Source: Elephas maximus indicus (taxonomy: Eukaryota; Chordata; Mammalia; Proboscidea; Elephantidae). From it: a DNA stretch of 64,000 bases. Position 1 is the stretch's first letter. Every line of letters begins with the position of its first letter. The notes under the pieces were generated by a model, which was not told the origin of the DNA, ran no database searches, and saw nothing but the letters and a program-made list of their open reading frames with translations. The DNA is taken from the NCBI RefSeq assembly GCF_024166365.1, contig NC_064819.1, forward strand, positions 151,038,293 through 151,102,292, in the 5' to 3' direction. Both the position numbers and the translations under genes were made by a program. Below are positions 1 to 12,500 of the stretch, piece by piece.

Positions 1-560
1 TCCCCCGCGACTTGCGCACGGAGCGCGGAGGGGGGCGCGCGTCAGTTCCGCGCGGGGCTGTCGGGGCACCATGGCTGCCCCAAAAGGTGAGGCTGAGGGG
101 CACCGGGAGGGCCGAGAGCGGGCGCGGCTAGAGCTCGGAGCCTGCGGGGGGCGGTGGTGGACGAGCGTCAGCAATTGTCGGCACCTGTCGGGCGGCAGTT
201 CCTCTTGAGCCGCTCCCTGGCTTGAGTCCGCTCAGCCGCCTCTCTGGGCAGTGCGGGGCAACCAGCCTCCTATTGCGGGCTGCTCTCGGCGCGACGGACT
301 CCGCGCCGGCCGGTTCGGCTGTCCGAGAACGTGCCTGCCTCGACGAGCTGGTTGTGGGTGGGAGCCGAATCCAGTCTGGCCCAGGCTGCGGCGGAGCCGG
401 AAGCGGACCCGGGCGCACGTCCGGCACTGGACTCCTATCATCCAGCGGGAGGCAAGACAGTTCTTCGTTCTGGCCCGGTTCACCGCGACTGCGGTCTCTT
501 CTGCGTCTCCTGCCCTGCAGATGCTTAGAAACTTAAGGGCATGCTCCGGGTGCAGAGCCC
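1..560 (+). promoter_or_regulatory. SLC35A1: CpG-rich promoter region and 5' UTR of SLC35A1
   Basis: The first 500 or so bases are strongly GC-rich and dense in CpG, unlike the AT-rich remainder. They hold the end of the 5' UTR (1-70), the start codon and the beginning of intron 1. This is the usual look of a housekeeping CpG-island promoter without a TATA box. The island probably continues upstream of the window, so the transcription start is not placed. Several open frames on both strands here come from GC-rich composition and are not genes. Confidence 0.85.
71..86 (+). CDS. SLC35A1: SLC35A1 coding exon 1
   Basis: ATGGCTGCCCCAAAAG followed by the donor GTGAGG encodes MAAPK plus one base. 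Human begins MAAPR. The exon is followed by a 5.5-kb intron. Confidence 0.93.
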
Positions 561-3500
561 AAGCAGCAGCTGGTCTGTGTCACAGCCACTAAAAACATCC
601 CTGGAGGGTTAAAACAGCACTGATAACCGTAGCGAGATGGAGAAAACCCTTGTTAACAGAATTCCCAAGAAGAAATGTTTGTGGTTAGAAGGAGCATTGG
701 TATTTTGGGTGGGAGGTGAGATCCATCCTCCTCCCCCAAGGATTGGTACTTTCGGGTGATAATATCTGGTGACTAATTGCCATTTAAGGAGGGGGAGTTT
801 GATTAAGTCCTCACGATTTTGTTTTGCTGACTAGGGTATGGTAAGCAGGGACCAGAACTGAATTTCTGGAAGATAGAACTGTAGCTAGCAGGAGTTGGGT
901 GACACTCTGATTCTTCCTCCACCTGTCCCCCATAGAGCTCTTGGTTTCAGCTCTTAATAAATGTTGAACAAATATTTGAAGAATATCCTGTTGCAGGGTT
1001 GCCAGATTATTTTCCTGGTTGGGGAGTCCACAGTTATCATTAAAGCCCTGCCCATGGGCATTGTCTGTAATGGCATATGCTGTTTTTATGCATTCTCCCA
1101 TTTCATATAAGTCCAACCTTAAGAGTCTATTTTGTGGCAATATAGGAAGTAAAAGGAAAAAAAGTGTTTTGATAACTAACATACAATAGGGACAGCAGCA
1201 TAATGAGAAACAAAAACTTGAAAATTACAGAACTGAATTATTTGAAATTGGTGCAATATTTTACAGATCTAGCCTTATTGCCAATAAATATTGGTTGTGC
1301 CTCCTAAAAACCAAACCAAACCAAACTAAACCCATGGTCGTCAAGTTGATTCCAACTCATAGCGACCCTATAGGACAGAGTAGAACTGCCCCATAGGGTT
1401 TCCAAGGAGCGCCTAGTGGGTTTGAACTGCCGATGTTTTTGTTTAGCAGCTGTAGCTCTTAACCACTGTGCCACCAGGGTTTCCTGTGTCTACTAGAAAT
1501 GAATAATAGAAAATTGCATAGTTTGCAGTTTCAGTAGTTTAATATTCACAAAGGTTTTATCTTCACCCAGACCCAGTGCCGTCGAGTTGATTCCAACTCA
1601 TAGCGACCCTACAGCACAGAGTAGAACTGCTCCATAGAGCTTCCAAGCAGCGCCTGGCAGATTTGATATAACCCAGGTTATATCTGGGTCTCCTGAATTT
1701 CCAAATTCTCAGGTCTTAAAAATAATGTCCTCCATAAACTATAGTAAAATATAACTGAAAAGTATAACAACACCTTAAATGCGCCTATAAATATAGAACA
1801 AGAGTGATTTAATAAGCTATTAAAATTTTTGGCACACTTATCGAAAGATGTAAATTATAGAGCAGACTTGATCAATTCACAGAAACTGTTCTGTGCTTTA
1901 TCCAAGACTTATATTTTTAGTTAAGGACTATTGATTTTTAGACCCCTTCATTTCTGTCACTGTCATTTGCAGTTGTTGGCTTTCTTTGTGGGGCCATTTT
2001 CCACATAGAAACAAATATTTGTGGGGACTAATGTGAACTTGTGAGAGGCAGAATACGATGAAGGTTAAGACGTTGCATACAGTTGAGTTGTGGGCTAGAT
2101 CTATAGTCACTGACTGTGGGCATGATTTAAATCCTCAGCAAAATTTAATATGATTACATGTCATGGATTTTATGATATTAACCCTGAAAAATTAAAATTG
2201 CTGGTAATTGAAATCTCATACTGGATAATTTGTGAATGGAGTGAAGAGATATTTTGATCTAATGTTAAACTGAAGGATGGAAAGTCATACTTAGAATATT
2301 ATTTTTGAAAAATTCCTTTAATATACTTTAAAAATGATATTCCCTGCCAAAACCCTGTATGTTTTACAAATATCTAAATTTATTTGATTACCCTTCCACT
2401 TAGATCAGTAGTTATTTTCAAGAATATAATACGTATTCTCATGTAATCATTACGTAAATATTTTCAAAGCTGATAAGAAAATAGTATTACAGGTCAGAGT
2501 ATGTTTGCAGGCTATAAATATTTGGTTTAGTGTTTAAACATTCACTGTGTAGTTTTTGGAATCCGGAACCTATATAATACCTAAAATAAAGTAGTTTTTA
2601 GTTTGACAGCCCTAAACTTTCTTTTTATGAAAATGATAATCTAGGACATGGTTTGGCAAATTTTTCAGTAAAGGGCCAGGTTGATTTCTGTGACAACTAC
2701 TCAGTTCTGCTATTGTTGGGTAAAAGAAGCCATTGGCAGTATGTAAATAAATGAGCTAACCTATGTTCCAGGAAGCTCTGGTGGCACAGTGGTTAAAGTG
2801 ACCAGCTGCTAACTAAAAGTCCAGTGGTTTGAATCCACCAGCTGCTCCGAGGAAAAAAGATGTGGTAGCTACCTTCTGTAAACATAACAAGCTTGGAAAC
2901 CCTGAGACAGTTCTCCTCTGTCCTATAGGGTCATTATGAGTTAGAATTGACTCGATGGCAGTGGGTTTGGTTTTTGGCTTACCTATGTTCCAATAAAACT
3001 TTATTTTTGGACATTAAAATTTAAATTTTATGTGATCGTCACATGTCACAAATTGTTATCTTCATATTTCTTGTCAACCATTTAAAAATGTGAAACCATT
3101 TTGAGCTTGCAGGTTGTATAAAAACATGATGAGAGCCATAGTTTGCTCACTGTTAATCTAGAAGATGGGAAATGTTTTCTCCTCCACTGAGTAATTAAAG
3201 ATTATTGCTGTTTATTTTTTGAAGGCATACATTTATCCCTAGTGTAGGAAAGTTTAGAACAAAGGCAGTATTGTGATCTCCTTCACTTCCTTTTACATAA
3301 ACGCTGCTGTTTTTTCAAACATAAACAGATCTTTGGAAAGAAAGTTTAGGCAGATAAAAGCTTTATTTCTTCTGTGCTACCTTATTACTTTTCAGTTAAT
3401 ACCTGATGTAATTTTACAGATTTGCCTGCAATTTGCAAATTGTTTTAACTCATTTCTTTAATTCCTCCAGTGGAAAATACTTATATTGAAGAATCTGTTT

Positions 3501-6500
3501 TCTTGTAAGTTCCTGTTTTACAAATGTAAAGATAATTGGTGTGGAAGTTTTATCATCCTTTGCATTTAAATTATGATTAGGTTCCCAAAGCAGTGAATTA
3601 AAGTGTACTTAGCACATACTGTAGGTACAGTAGTAGTCCAGAATCAACCTATGTCCCTTTGAACTCTTAACCTGGGGTTGTGTGGCCCCTTGGCCAAATC
3701 CGGCTCATTTCCTATTTTTGCATGGCCTGAGAGCTAAGAATGGGTTTTACAGATGAATATTTGCAATTGATTTGATGAAGGAATGCTAACTTTGAGCCCA
3801 AGTTAAGTGAAATGTTACCCTCCGCCCCCCCCCAAAAAGAATTCCATTCTTCTTGTTAGTCGACATGCAGTCGGCTCTGACTCACGGTGACCTTATGTTT
3901 AACAGAATGAAACGTTGCCCAGTCCTATGCTATCTTCATGATCATTGCATTCTTCTCATTAGTGGACTTATATTACAAAGCATTGTACTCAATTATTACT
4001 ACATTTTGAATTTTGTCAAAGAATTTTCGAGAATTTGTTTTCTTGTCACGTAAGTACTTATAATATCCTCAATTTTTCTTTGTTGCCTGGAAAGCCTAAA
4101 ATATTTAATAAAGAAAAAGTTTGCTGATCCCTGTTTAATCTGAGCCTGAATATTTGGATGGAGGTTAAGGAGAGCTGGGGGATGAGAGGTGGGAGATAGG
4201 TAAAGAAAGTAGAAATAGTTTGAACTTTGGAAGATTTGGATGGAAGTTATGGAAAGCTGGGGGATGAGAGGAAGTAGGTAGGTAAAAAACCAAAAAAAAC
4301 CCAAACCCATTGCTGTTGAGTTGCTTCCAACTCATAGTGACCCTGTAGGACAGAGTAGAACTGCCCCATAGGGTTTCTTAGGAGTGGCTGGTGGATTTGA
4401 ACTGCCAGCCTTTTGGGTAGCAGCCATAGCTCTTTACCACGGAGCCACCAGGTAAGTAAAGAGATTGCAAACAGTTTGAGCTTTGGAAATTTGGATGGAA
4501 GGTATGGAGAGCTGGGGGATGAGAGGAGGTGGGTAGGTAAAGAAAGTAGAAATAGTTTGAACTTTGGAAGATTTGGATGGAAGTTATGGAGAGCTAGGGG
4601 GTGAGAGAAGGGAGGTAGGTAAAGAAAGTAGAAATAGTCTGAACTTTGGATGATGCAGTGTTAGAGAAAGGCTGGGAGTAAGGAAGTATGAGGGAGGGCA
4701 GAAGGAGGACCTTGTACTTATCCCCAGTGTTTGTGGTTTTATTGAAGGTGTTTGATCAGAAGACATCAAGGGCTAGAGGTGGTCTTGGTGCCTGAGTGAT
4801 GGCTGTGGCTCCGATATACTTGCAGGCAGTTCTTAAATTATTTATAAATTGTGTATTTCCTGCATTTCAAGTTTCACAGAGCTTCAGTCTTTCTTGTTTG
4901 TGTTATGAACTATTTCTCTGCATAATGCAGTGAAATGAGAAGCTAGATGGAATTTGTTTTTTATTATGATAAACTTCCATAAGCCCTACTGTTATCTCTT
5001 AGGTACTCCTTTTCTTTCTGCTGTTGTTACATTTGGAATACACATTACTACAGTTGTTTTCATGCTTTGCTTTGATAAATTTGTAATCGTAAAGATATCT
5101 AAAACATGAACCCTGGTGGCACAATGGTTAAGCTCTCGGCAGCTAACCAAAAGGTTGGCGGTTTGAACCCACCCACTGGCTTCTCAGGAGAAAGACTTGG
5201 TAATCTGCTCCCATAAAGATTACAGTTTAGATTACAGTTCTACTCTGTCACATGGGGTTGCTATGCTATGAGTTAAAATCGGCTCGATGGCACCTAACAA
5301 CAACCTAGAGTTAGTATATCATATGATCTTGTAATTGGGGCACTCCCAGGAACAAAACTAATGCCTAACTGAAGTCGATATTTAAAGTCAGCTGTGTTTT
5401 CTGTGTTTGTTGTATTCATGTAATTGGAAAATATTGTTTTGAAATAAATTTTTAAATGTCATTGATTTTAAAAAGTATTTTGTACTTGAAATTGGAAAGC
5501 ATTTGGGCTATAACAGCAAACTTTTATATACATAATATTCTCTACTCAATAATGTTTTTGTTTCACATATTTTCCAGAGAATGTCAGTTTGTTATTCAAG
5601 TTATACTGCTTGATAGTGATGACCCTGGTGGCTGCAGCTTACACCATAGCTTTGAGATATACAAGGACATCAGACAAAGAACTCTACTTTTCCACCACAG
5701 CTGTGTGTATTACTGAAGTTATAAAGTTATTGCTAAGTGTGGGAATTTTAGCTAAGTAAGTATAAATACCTTTTAGTATGTAAAATTATTTTTTCCACTT
5801 AGTTAAGATACTTTTTTAATTAGAAAATTCAAGCTACATCTCTTTATATTTTTGATTGCTGTAGAGTAGTGTTGTGGTTAAGTGCTACAGCTGCTAATCA
5901 AAAGGTTGGCAGTTCGAATCCACCAGGTGCTCCCTGGAAACCCTATGGGGCAGTTCTCTGTCCTATAGGGTCGCTATGAATCAACTCGATGGTAATGGGT
6001 TTGGTTTTTTTTCTTTTTTTTTAGAGTAATGTTTCTTAACCTGGGGCAGTTTTACCTCCCCCTACCCACCAGGAGATATTTTCGGTTGTCACAACTGGGC
6101 GGATACTGCTGGCATCTAGTGGGTAGAGGCCAAGGATGCTGCTAAACATCCTACAATGCACAAGATAACCCTCCAGAACAAAGAATTATCCAGTCTAAAA
6201 TGTCAGGAGTGTCCAGGCCTGAGAACCCTGCTCTAGAAAGGGGATGGGGGAAATTATGAGCCTTGGGCCAAATGCAGCTTGCCGCCTGTTTTTCTTGCAA
6301 CAAAGAGCATATGACCCACAAATCCTAAAATATTTGCTATTTTATCCTAACAGAAAAAAATTCCTGACCTTTGCTTTAAGAGGGATAAAAGATAATAGTT
6401 GACATTTTTGTGTGCTCTATGCTAAGTGCTTTTCATGAATTATCTCATTTAATCTTTATACATTTTTGAGGTAAGTACTATAATTATCCCCATTTTATCA

Positions 6501-9500
6501 ATACAGCATCTGAGGTTCCTCAAGATCACATTGTTAATATGTGTTAGTTCTGGGCTTTGAGTCAGTAACATCATATAAGAATTGTTTTAGCTAAGGATGC
6601 AGTATAAGAGAGGGTTGAGAATAGGGGCTTTGGAGTGAGACAGACCTATTTTTAATCCTAGACTCACTGGGGATTATGGCTATGCATACATTTCTTAACC
6701 TCTCTAAGCCTTAGTTTCTTTGCTTTTTCGGTTGAGGAAAATAATATAGAGTTTTGAGAGTGAAATAAAATCCTGTAGGTAAATTACCTAGCATGGTGGT
6801 TGATGCACAGTAAGCCCATACTAAATGGTGGTGGTGGTAGTGGTAGTATTTACATACAGATAAGGGATTTTATTTGATCAAGTTCTTTCTGGTTCTAAAA
6901 GTGAGGATTAGATCTAGGATTGATAGTTTTCTTGCAGTCTTTCGTTTTTGAAAATGCATTTTTTTTTCTAGCGGAAATGGCAAATATAAAAATTTTCTTA
7001 GTTTTTAAAATATGTACAGGTGGGAGCTGTTGGCTTTTAGACGAAGCTGAAGTGCTACTTTGGGAACTCCTAGTGGTACAGCAGTGAGCACTGACTGCTG
7101 CAGAGCCATTTGCCGTTCTTGGATCTCACTCTCTGTAGGTTTTGAGCCTCCATATCCTCATGCCAGACATGTAGCCAGTGTGCTGACCAATCAGCTGCCT
7201 TCCTTATGTATCCCAGGGGCTTAACAGCTTGCTAGCTCCTAGTGTATTTGTTGCTTGACTGGTCTAGTGATAAATGTTCTCGTTCTGGGCTGCTATATTT
7301 TGTTTTTGTAAAAATTTTTTTTCGGTAAGCTCTATTGAGGTATGTTTTATATCATAAAATTTATGTCTTTTAGTGTATAGTTCTGTGAGCTTTGCCAGAT
7401 GTATACAGTACAGTTCCCTCATCTCAGAGCATTCCCTCTGCCCCTTTGTAGTCAGCCTTTCTCTTCCATTCCCAACCCCTGATCTGTTTTCTGTCCCTAT
7501 AGTTTTTCTTTCCCATGATATCATATAAATGAAATCATATTGCATATAGCCTTTTGAGTCTTGCATCTTTCATTTAGCATAATGCATTTGAGAGTCATCC
7601 ATATCTGTTGATGTATCAGTAGTTTATTCCTTTTTATTGCTGAGAAGTAGTCTTCCATTCTGTGGTTAAACTGCAGTTTGTTTATCCATTCACCATTTAA
7701 AGGACATTAGAGTTGTTTACAATTTGATTTTAAGCTAAATTTCAAATTATTGTATTCGAGGGGCAAAATTATGCTTGTAGGATAGTTTTAATTATGAGAA
7801 AAGTCAGTTCTCTAAATTTTATCCTTAACTTTTTTTCTGTTTAAGCAAAATAAAGACAGTTTGTAAAAGTGCAAATGGAAAACTCTTCAGTTTTCAAATT
7901 AAAGTTTAAATGATGTTAAAGTCAGTCATTGTTGAGCAGCTTCTAGGTACTGGACTCTGAGGCAGCTGTTGACAATGTACTACTCAGAAAATTTATAGTT
8001 GAGATGGGGATACAGACCTACATATAGCTAATAATACGGCAGTGTCTGATGCATGCTAGGTGAGTGGTATGAAGCTACAGAAAGATGAATGTAGACTGGC
8101 TTGCTTGGGGGAGGATTTAGGAGAGGGGTGGATCTGATTCACATGGGCAGATGAGAATTCATACAGCTTTTAGGATGTATTTTGGTGAGGGCAGGGGAAA
8201 AGTCTATAGACTTGTAGGCAGAAACAGACAAATTACATTTAAATACTTTCTATTTCATTTAACAAGTATTAATCGAGTGATTTCTATGTGAAAGTTATTA
8301 TACTGAAGGCTGGGTGTATAGGTATGAATGCAATAGATATGGACTCTGCTTGCATCCCCTGCGTGTCTGTCAGTTTGTTGTACTGTGGGGGCTAGTGTGT
8401 TGCTGAGATGCTGGAAGTTATGCCACCAGTATTCAGGCATCAGCAGAGTCACCAGTGGTGTACAGGCTTCAGCTGAGCTTCCAGACTAAGACAGAGTAGG
8501 AAGAAGGATCTGAAAAGAATTAGCCAGTGAAAACCTTATGAATAGCAGCAGAACATTGTCTGATTGCTTGGTAAAGTAGAGGGTCAGCAAAAAAGAGGAA
8601 GGCCCTCAATGAGGTGGATTGACACAGTGGCTGCAACAGTGGGCTCAAACATAGCAACAATTGTGAGGATGCTGCAGGACCGGGCAGTGTTTCATTCTGT
8701 TGTGCATAGGGTAGTTATGAGTTGGAACTGACTTGACAGCACCTAATAACAACAACAACAACAACAACAACTGCTTGCTTGGCATTCAGGTTTGGTGAAT
8801 GGGACAGAAAATAAATCAGTAAACACAAACATGATTACTGATGATCATGTGAAGAAGAATACTCTGAAAAGGCTTGGGGCAGGAGAAAAGACCAGAAAAA
8901 TAATGTGGGACCAGGTAGTGGAAAGCTTGAATATATTTGAGTTTAAAATTTATCTTGTAGGTAAGAAACTTATTAGCTTGTAAGAGGCTAAAATCTCACA
9001 CCCCTCACTGTTTCTGGCTTACCAAGATTCAGTTTTCTGGAAATTTACTTTTATTATGGCATTCTTGATTCTGGGTGATATCAGATAAGTGAGAGGCCTT
9101 ATGGTACCTTTAAAAGACAACATTGCAAAAGTGAAGGTCTCTTATGTTCAAAACTCCACAACAATGTCCATTGAACAACATAGAATTTAATAAATTCATA
9201 AAGTGTTAAGGCTTTGCTTCCTTAAGAAGAAATACAAGGGAATTGGAAGAAGAGGCATAGGGGAGCCTGTTTCCTCTCCTTGTTCTTCATTTTCCAAAGG
9301 GGCAAAACATTATAACTCAGGAATTAAATAGGACTGTTAAAGCATGCATGACATTTTAAACTATAAGTTGAAGTCATGGCAAAAGCAATGACACCTTTGG
9401 TATAACCCGGCATTCGGGCTGGTGTTCTGCCAACCCACCTGTGCAGACCTTTTATTTTGGTGCTTTTTTGGCTTTGCATTGTTTTATGTGCAGTATTTCT

Positions 9501-12500
9501 TACTCCTCTTCAGTTATTCAGTCTTACAAGTATGATCAATTGTAATTTGTTTTATGGAGACTTTTTTGGGAAATTGGGGCCCTCGTGGTGCAGTGGTTAA
9601 ACATTTGGCAGCTAACCGGAAGGTCAGCAGTTCGAATCCACCAGCTGCTTCTTGGAAACCCTATCGGGCAGTTCTACTCTGTGCTATGGGGTTGCTATGA
9701 ACTGAAACCAACTCAGTGGCAATGGGCTGTGGGTTCTGTGGGGAATTATGTCAAATTACGTCAAAATAAAAGCACAAAAATTTCTAAAAATTCACCAGTC
9801 AGGTCAAATAGTGGTATTGAAATTAACAGCAGTGTGGAAAAATCGAATACTGTACTTCATCATCGTCATCGTCATCATCATCATCATCTGTAATTAACTG
9901 CTATATTTGTCACCAGCATAAGGTAGAGGATTTTGGTTTTGGATGAACGTTTACCAGTGTTCATTTTGTGAGCACTTTGTAAGCACGACCAAAGCCAATC
10001 AGGGAAAAGTAATGAATTATGATGTACAGAATTTTAGTAGTTGGCATTTGACATTTCTATAAAAAAAATTTTTTTTTTATTTCTATAGCCAACAATAATT
10101 TGGCTGTGGAGAAGAATCCAGATTTACTGGACCTGGTGAGACAGTGGAATTCCTGAGACTATTACCCTGAGATATTCTTTAATCTTTGAACTGAAACTAT
10201 CTTGTCAAGTCACTTTTTAGCTAAATAGCAGTTTAGCTCATAAAGTAAAAAATGTCACCCTTAAGTACTACACTGTTAAAAAAAAAACAAACAAACCCTC
10301 TATATGAGACCAAATGGTCAACAATTACTCCAAAGCATAGATGAGAAGGTTGAGGTTAATGAGGATGGAACAACTGCAACAGAAATAATAAGAGTGTTGA
10401 TATAGTGTGAAGAATGTAGCCAGCATCACTGAATGATATGTGTAGAAATTGTTGAATGGGAACCTGCTACTGAAAATACAATAAAATATTAAAAAAAAAA
10501 ACACACAAGGAGTTTCTAGGTGGAAAACGCATTGGAAAAAAATTCAGAAAGAAGTGAAATGCATTTGAAACCACTGAAATTTACAGTGAATCCTAATTTT
10601 TATGGAGAAATATGTTATTACATTCTTATTTGAAACACACTGGTAGAAAACACCTGATACTCTAAGAAAAATATTTTATTTCTTGGAACAAAGGGTTTAC
10701 TTTTAAGAAGATGTCCGTGAAAAATGTTAAATTTTTTTGAATTATAAAAGATAAAGATAAAGAAAAATTGTTTTACCCTATGAGGTCACAGATTGAAAGT
10801 GAATAAATTTCAAAATGAAATGTTACAGCACATTGTGATTGTTTTTTCAGCTTATTCAGCAGTGTATGGTGAGAGTTGGTAATGAAACTAAACCACAGCT
10901 ATGAGTTTGGGACAGGCTTCTAACGGAGGGGTTGGCAGCTGGAACTCACCAGCTACTCCATGGTAGAAAAGACCTGGTGATCAGCTCCTGTAAAGATAAT
11001 AGACTTGGAAATCCTGTGGGACAGTTATACGCTGTCCTATAGACTCGCCGTGAGTTGGAATCGACTTGACGGCACACAGTTTGGAAATATTGAAAGTTAG
11101 TTCTAGATGTTGAAAGGACACCTGGGTTTTAATACTTCACCTGAAGCAGTTTGGAATTAGAAAAAGATGAATGAAAAGTATGGCCATGCTATGATTGAGC
11201 CACGAAGAATGAACTGAAAAGGGTTGCAGCAAATGAAAGCGCCTAAAACTTTATATCTGTCTTTTAGACTTAGTGGTGTGAAGCTTGCAAAGAAGTAAAA
11301 GATTTTTTAGATACTTTTAATGCTGTCATTTCTTTGTACACTTATTCAAATTGGTATTTAAAAAAAATAGAGCAAAGGCAAATAGGATGTTAAAAAACAC
11401 AGGTTGGATGTCAGTCAACATATCGCTCTAATGGGGAAACTTCTAAATATCAGAAAATATTTGTTACTTGAAAATTTTATGAGGTGATTTGCTGTACACA
11501 AAAAACTAAAATTGATTTCATATTTTTGGGAATTTACATTTGCTTAAAAATCCTTTACCATACAGTGTTGAAATAATTCTTTCTATAGAGCTAAAAAAGA
11601 CTTTTTCTTTGTTTTCAAAGTAGAAGCAATATTTTTTATCATCTGAGAGAAAGAATAATGATATCAGGATACTGCAGGAGAATTATTGTATCAGAAATAA
11701 CAAAAAGTTTAGAACTTGAAGAAAACTTTAACAAAAAAATTAGGTCTTGATAATGAATATAGTGTGTTTTCCCATACTCTCAGGAAAATAGTATAAAGTT
11801 AACTTAAAAAAAAATAGATAACATACTACTAGATTTAGAGTTGAATTTTTTGAAAAAAAAAGGGAACAAACCCTTACTAGTTTTAAAAGAAAAACTATTA
11901 AATATAAAAGCTTCCAGACCCAAGTTTTAAATGAAATGCCCGTTTCGTTGTCAGGATTTAAGGCATAGTGGGTTTTCATAACTAGAGAGTCTTACTGGAC
12001 AGAGCCCTGAATGACAATGTGGGTCAAATGACTGAGACCCCATTCTCTTTGGCTTTTTCTCTTCCCTTTTCCCTACCGCAGAGTAGGAGTAGGGCTTGCA
12101 TCCCCTGGGGCAAGGAGTGTTCAAACATTCACTGTATTCGAGTGGTGAAAACTTTGTTTAGCGTATAGGCTGGAGCATATAGCTGGCTTGCTAAAACACT
12201 GGAATACCATAGTTTAATCTTATTTTTAATCCCAGTTCTTTTCTTTGCCCTACTTATTTATAATATTTAAAAAAACTAAAACCTTATCAGTGCAATTAAC
12301 TTGAGTTTTTTCTCCCTGATATGTTCAGGTTATTTAACTTCTTAGAATAAACATAGACGTCTTTCAGTGAAGAGTGCCTGATATATATTGGGGCTAAAAA
12401 GATTATGGATTTCATTTTCATTTCTTCAGAAAAAAAGCAAAATCTTATTCCTTTTAGGATGTGTTTAAAGAACAGGAGGCAGAGAAATGCATACATTGGT

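Larger units (their letters stand above)
87..5577 (+). other. SLC35A1: SLC35A1 intron 1
   Basis: Starts GTGAGG and ends in a pyrimidine-rich stretch closing TTTTCCAG. It contains the tail of the CpG island, five SINEs, two relics of a hAT-type element, an RTE fragment and an 82-bp minisatellite, each listed separately. In 600-1304, 1663-2640, 3131-3660 and 4655-5106 I see only unclassified AT-rich sequence. Confidence 0.9.

Noticed and set aside
128-592. Several 65-113 residue open frames on both strands near the left edge
   Set aside because: They lie in the CpG island of SLC35A1, are Arg/Pro/Ser-rich from base composition, overlap on both strands and match no protein I know.
9600-9720. Functional tRNA genes suggested by 'ggttcgaatcc'-like B-box words in many places
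   Set aside because: Each occurrence lies in the tRNA-derived head of a SINE, without a foldable full tRNA or a T-run terminator at the right distance.
9857-9890. Histidine-rich peptide encoded by a CATCAT run
   Set aside because: It is a short simple repeat after a SINE; the open frame is fortuitous.
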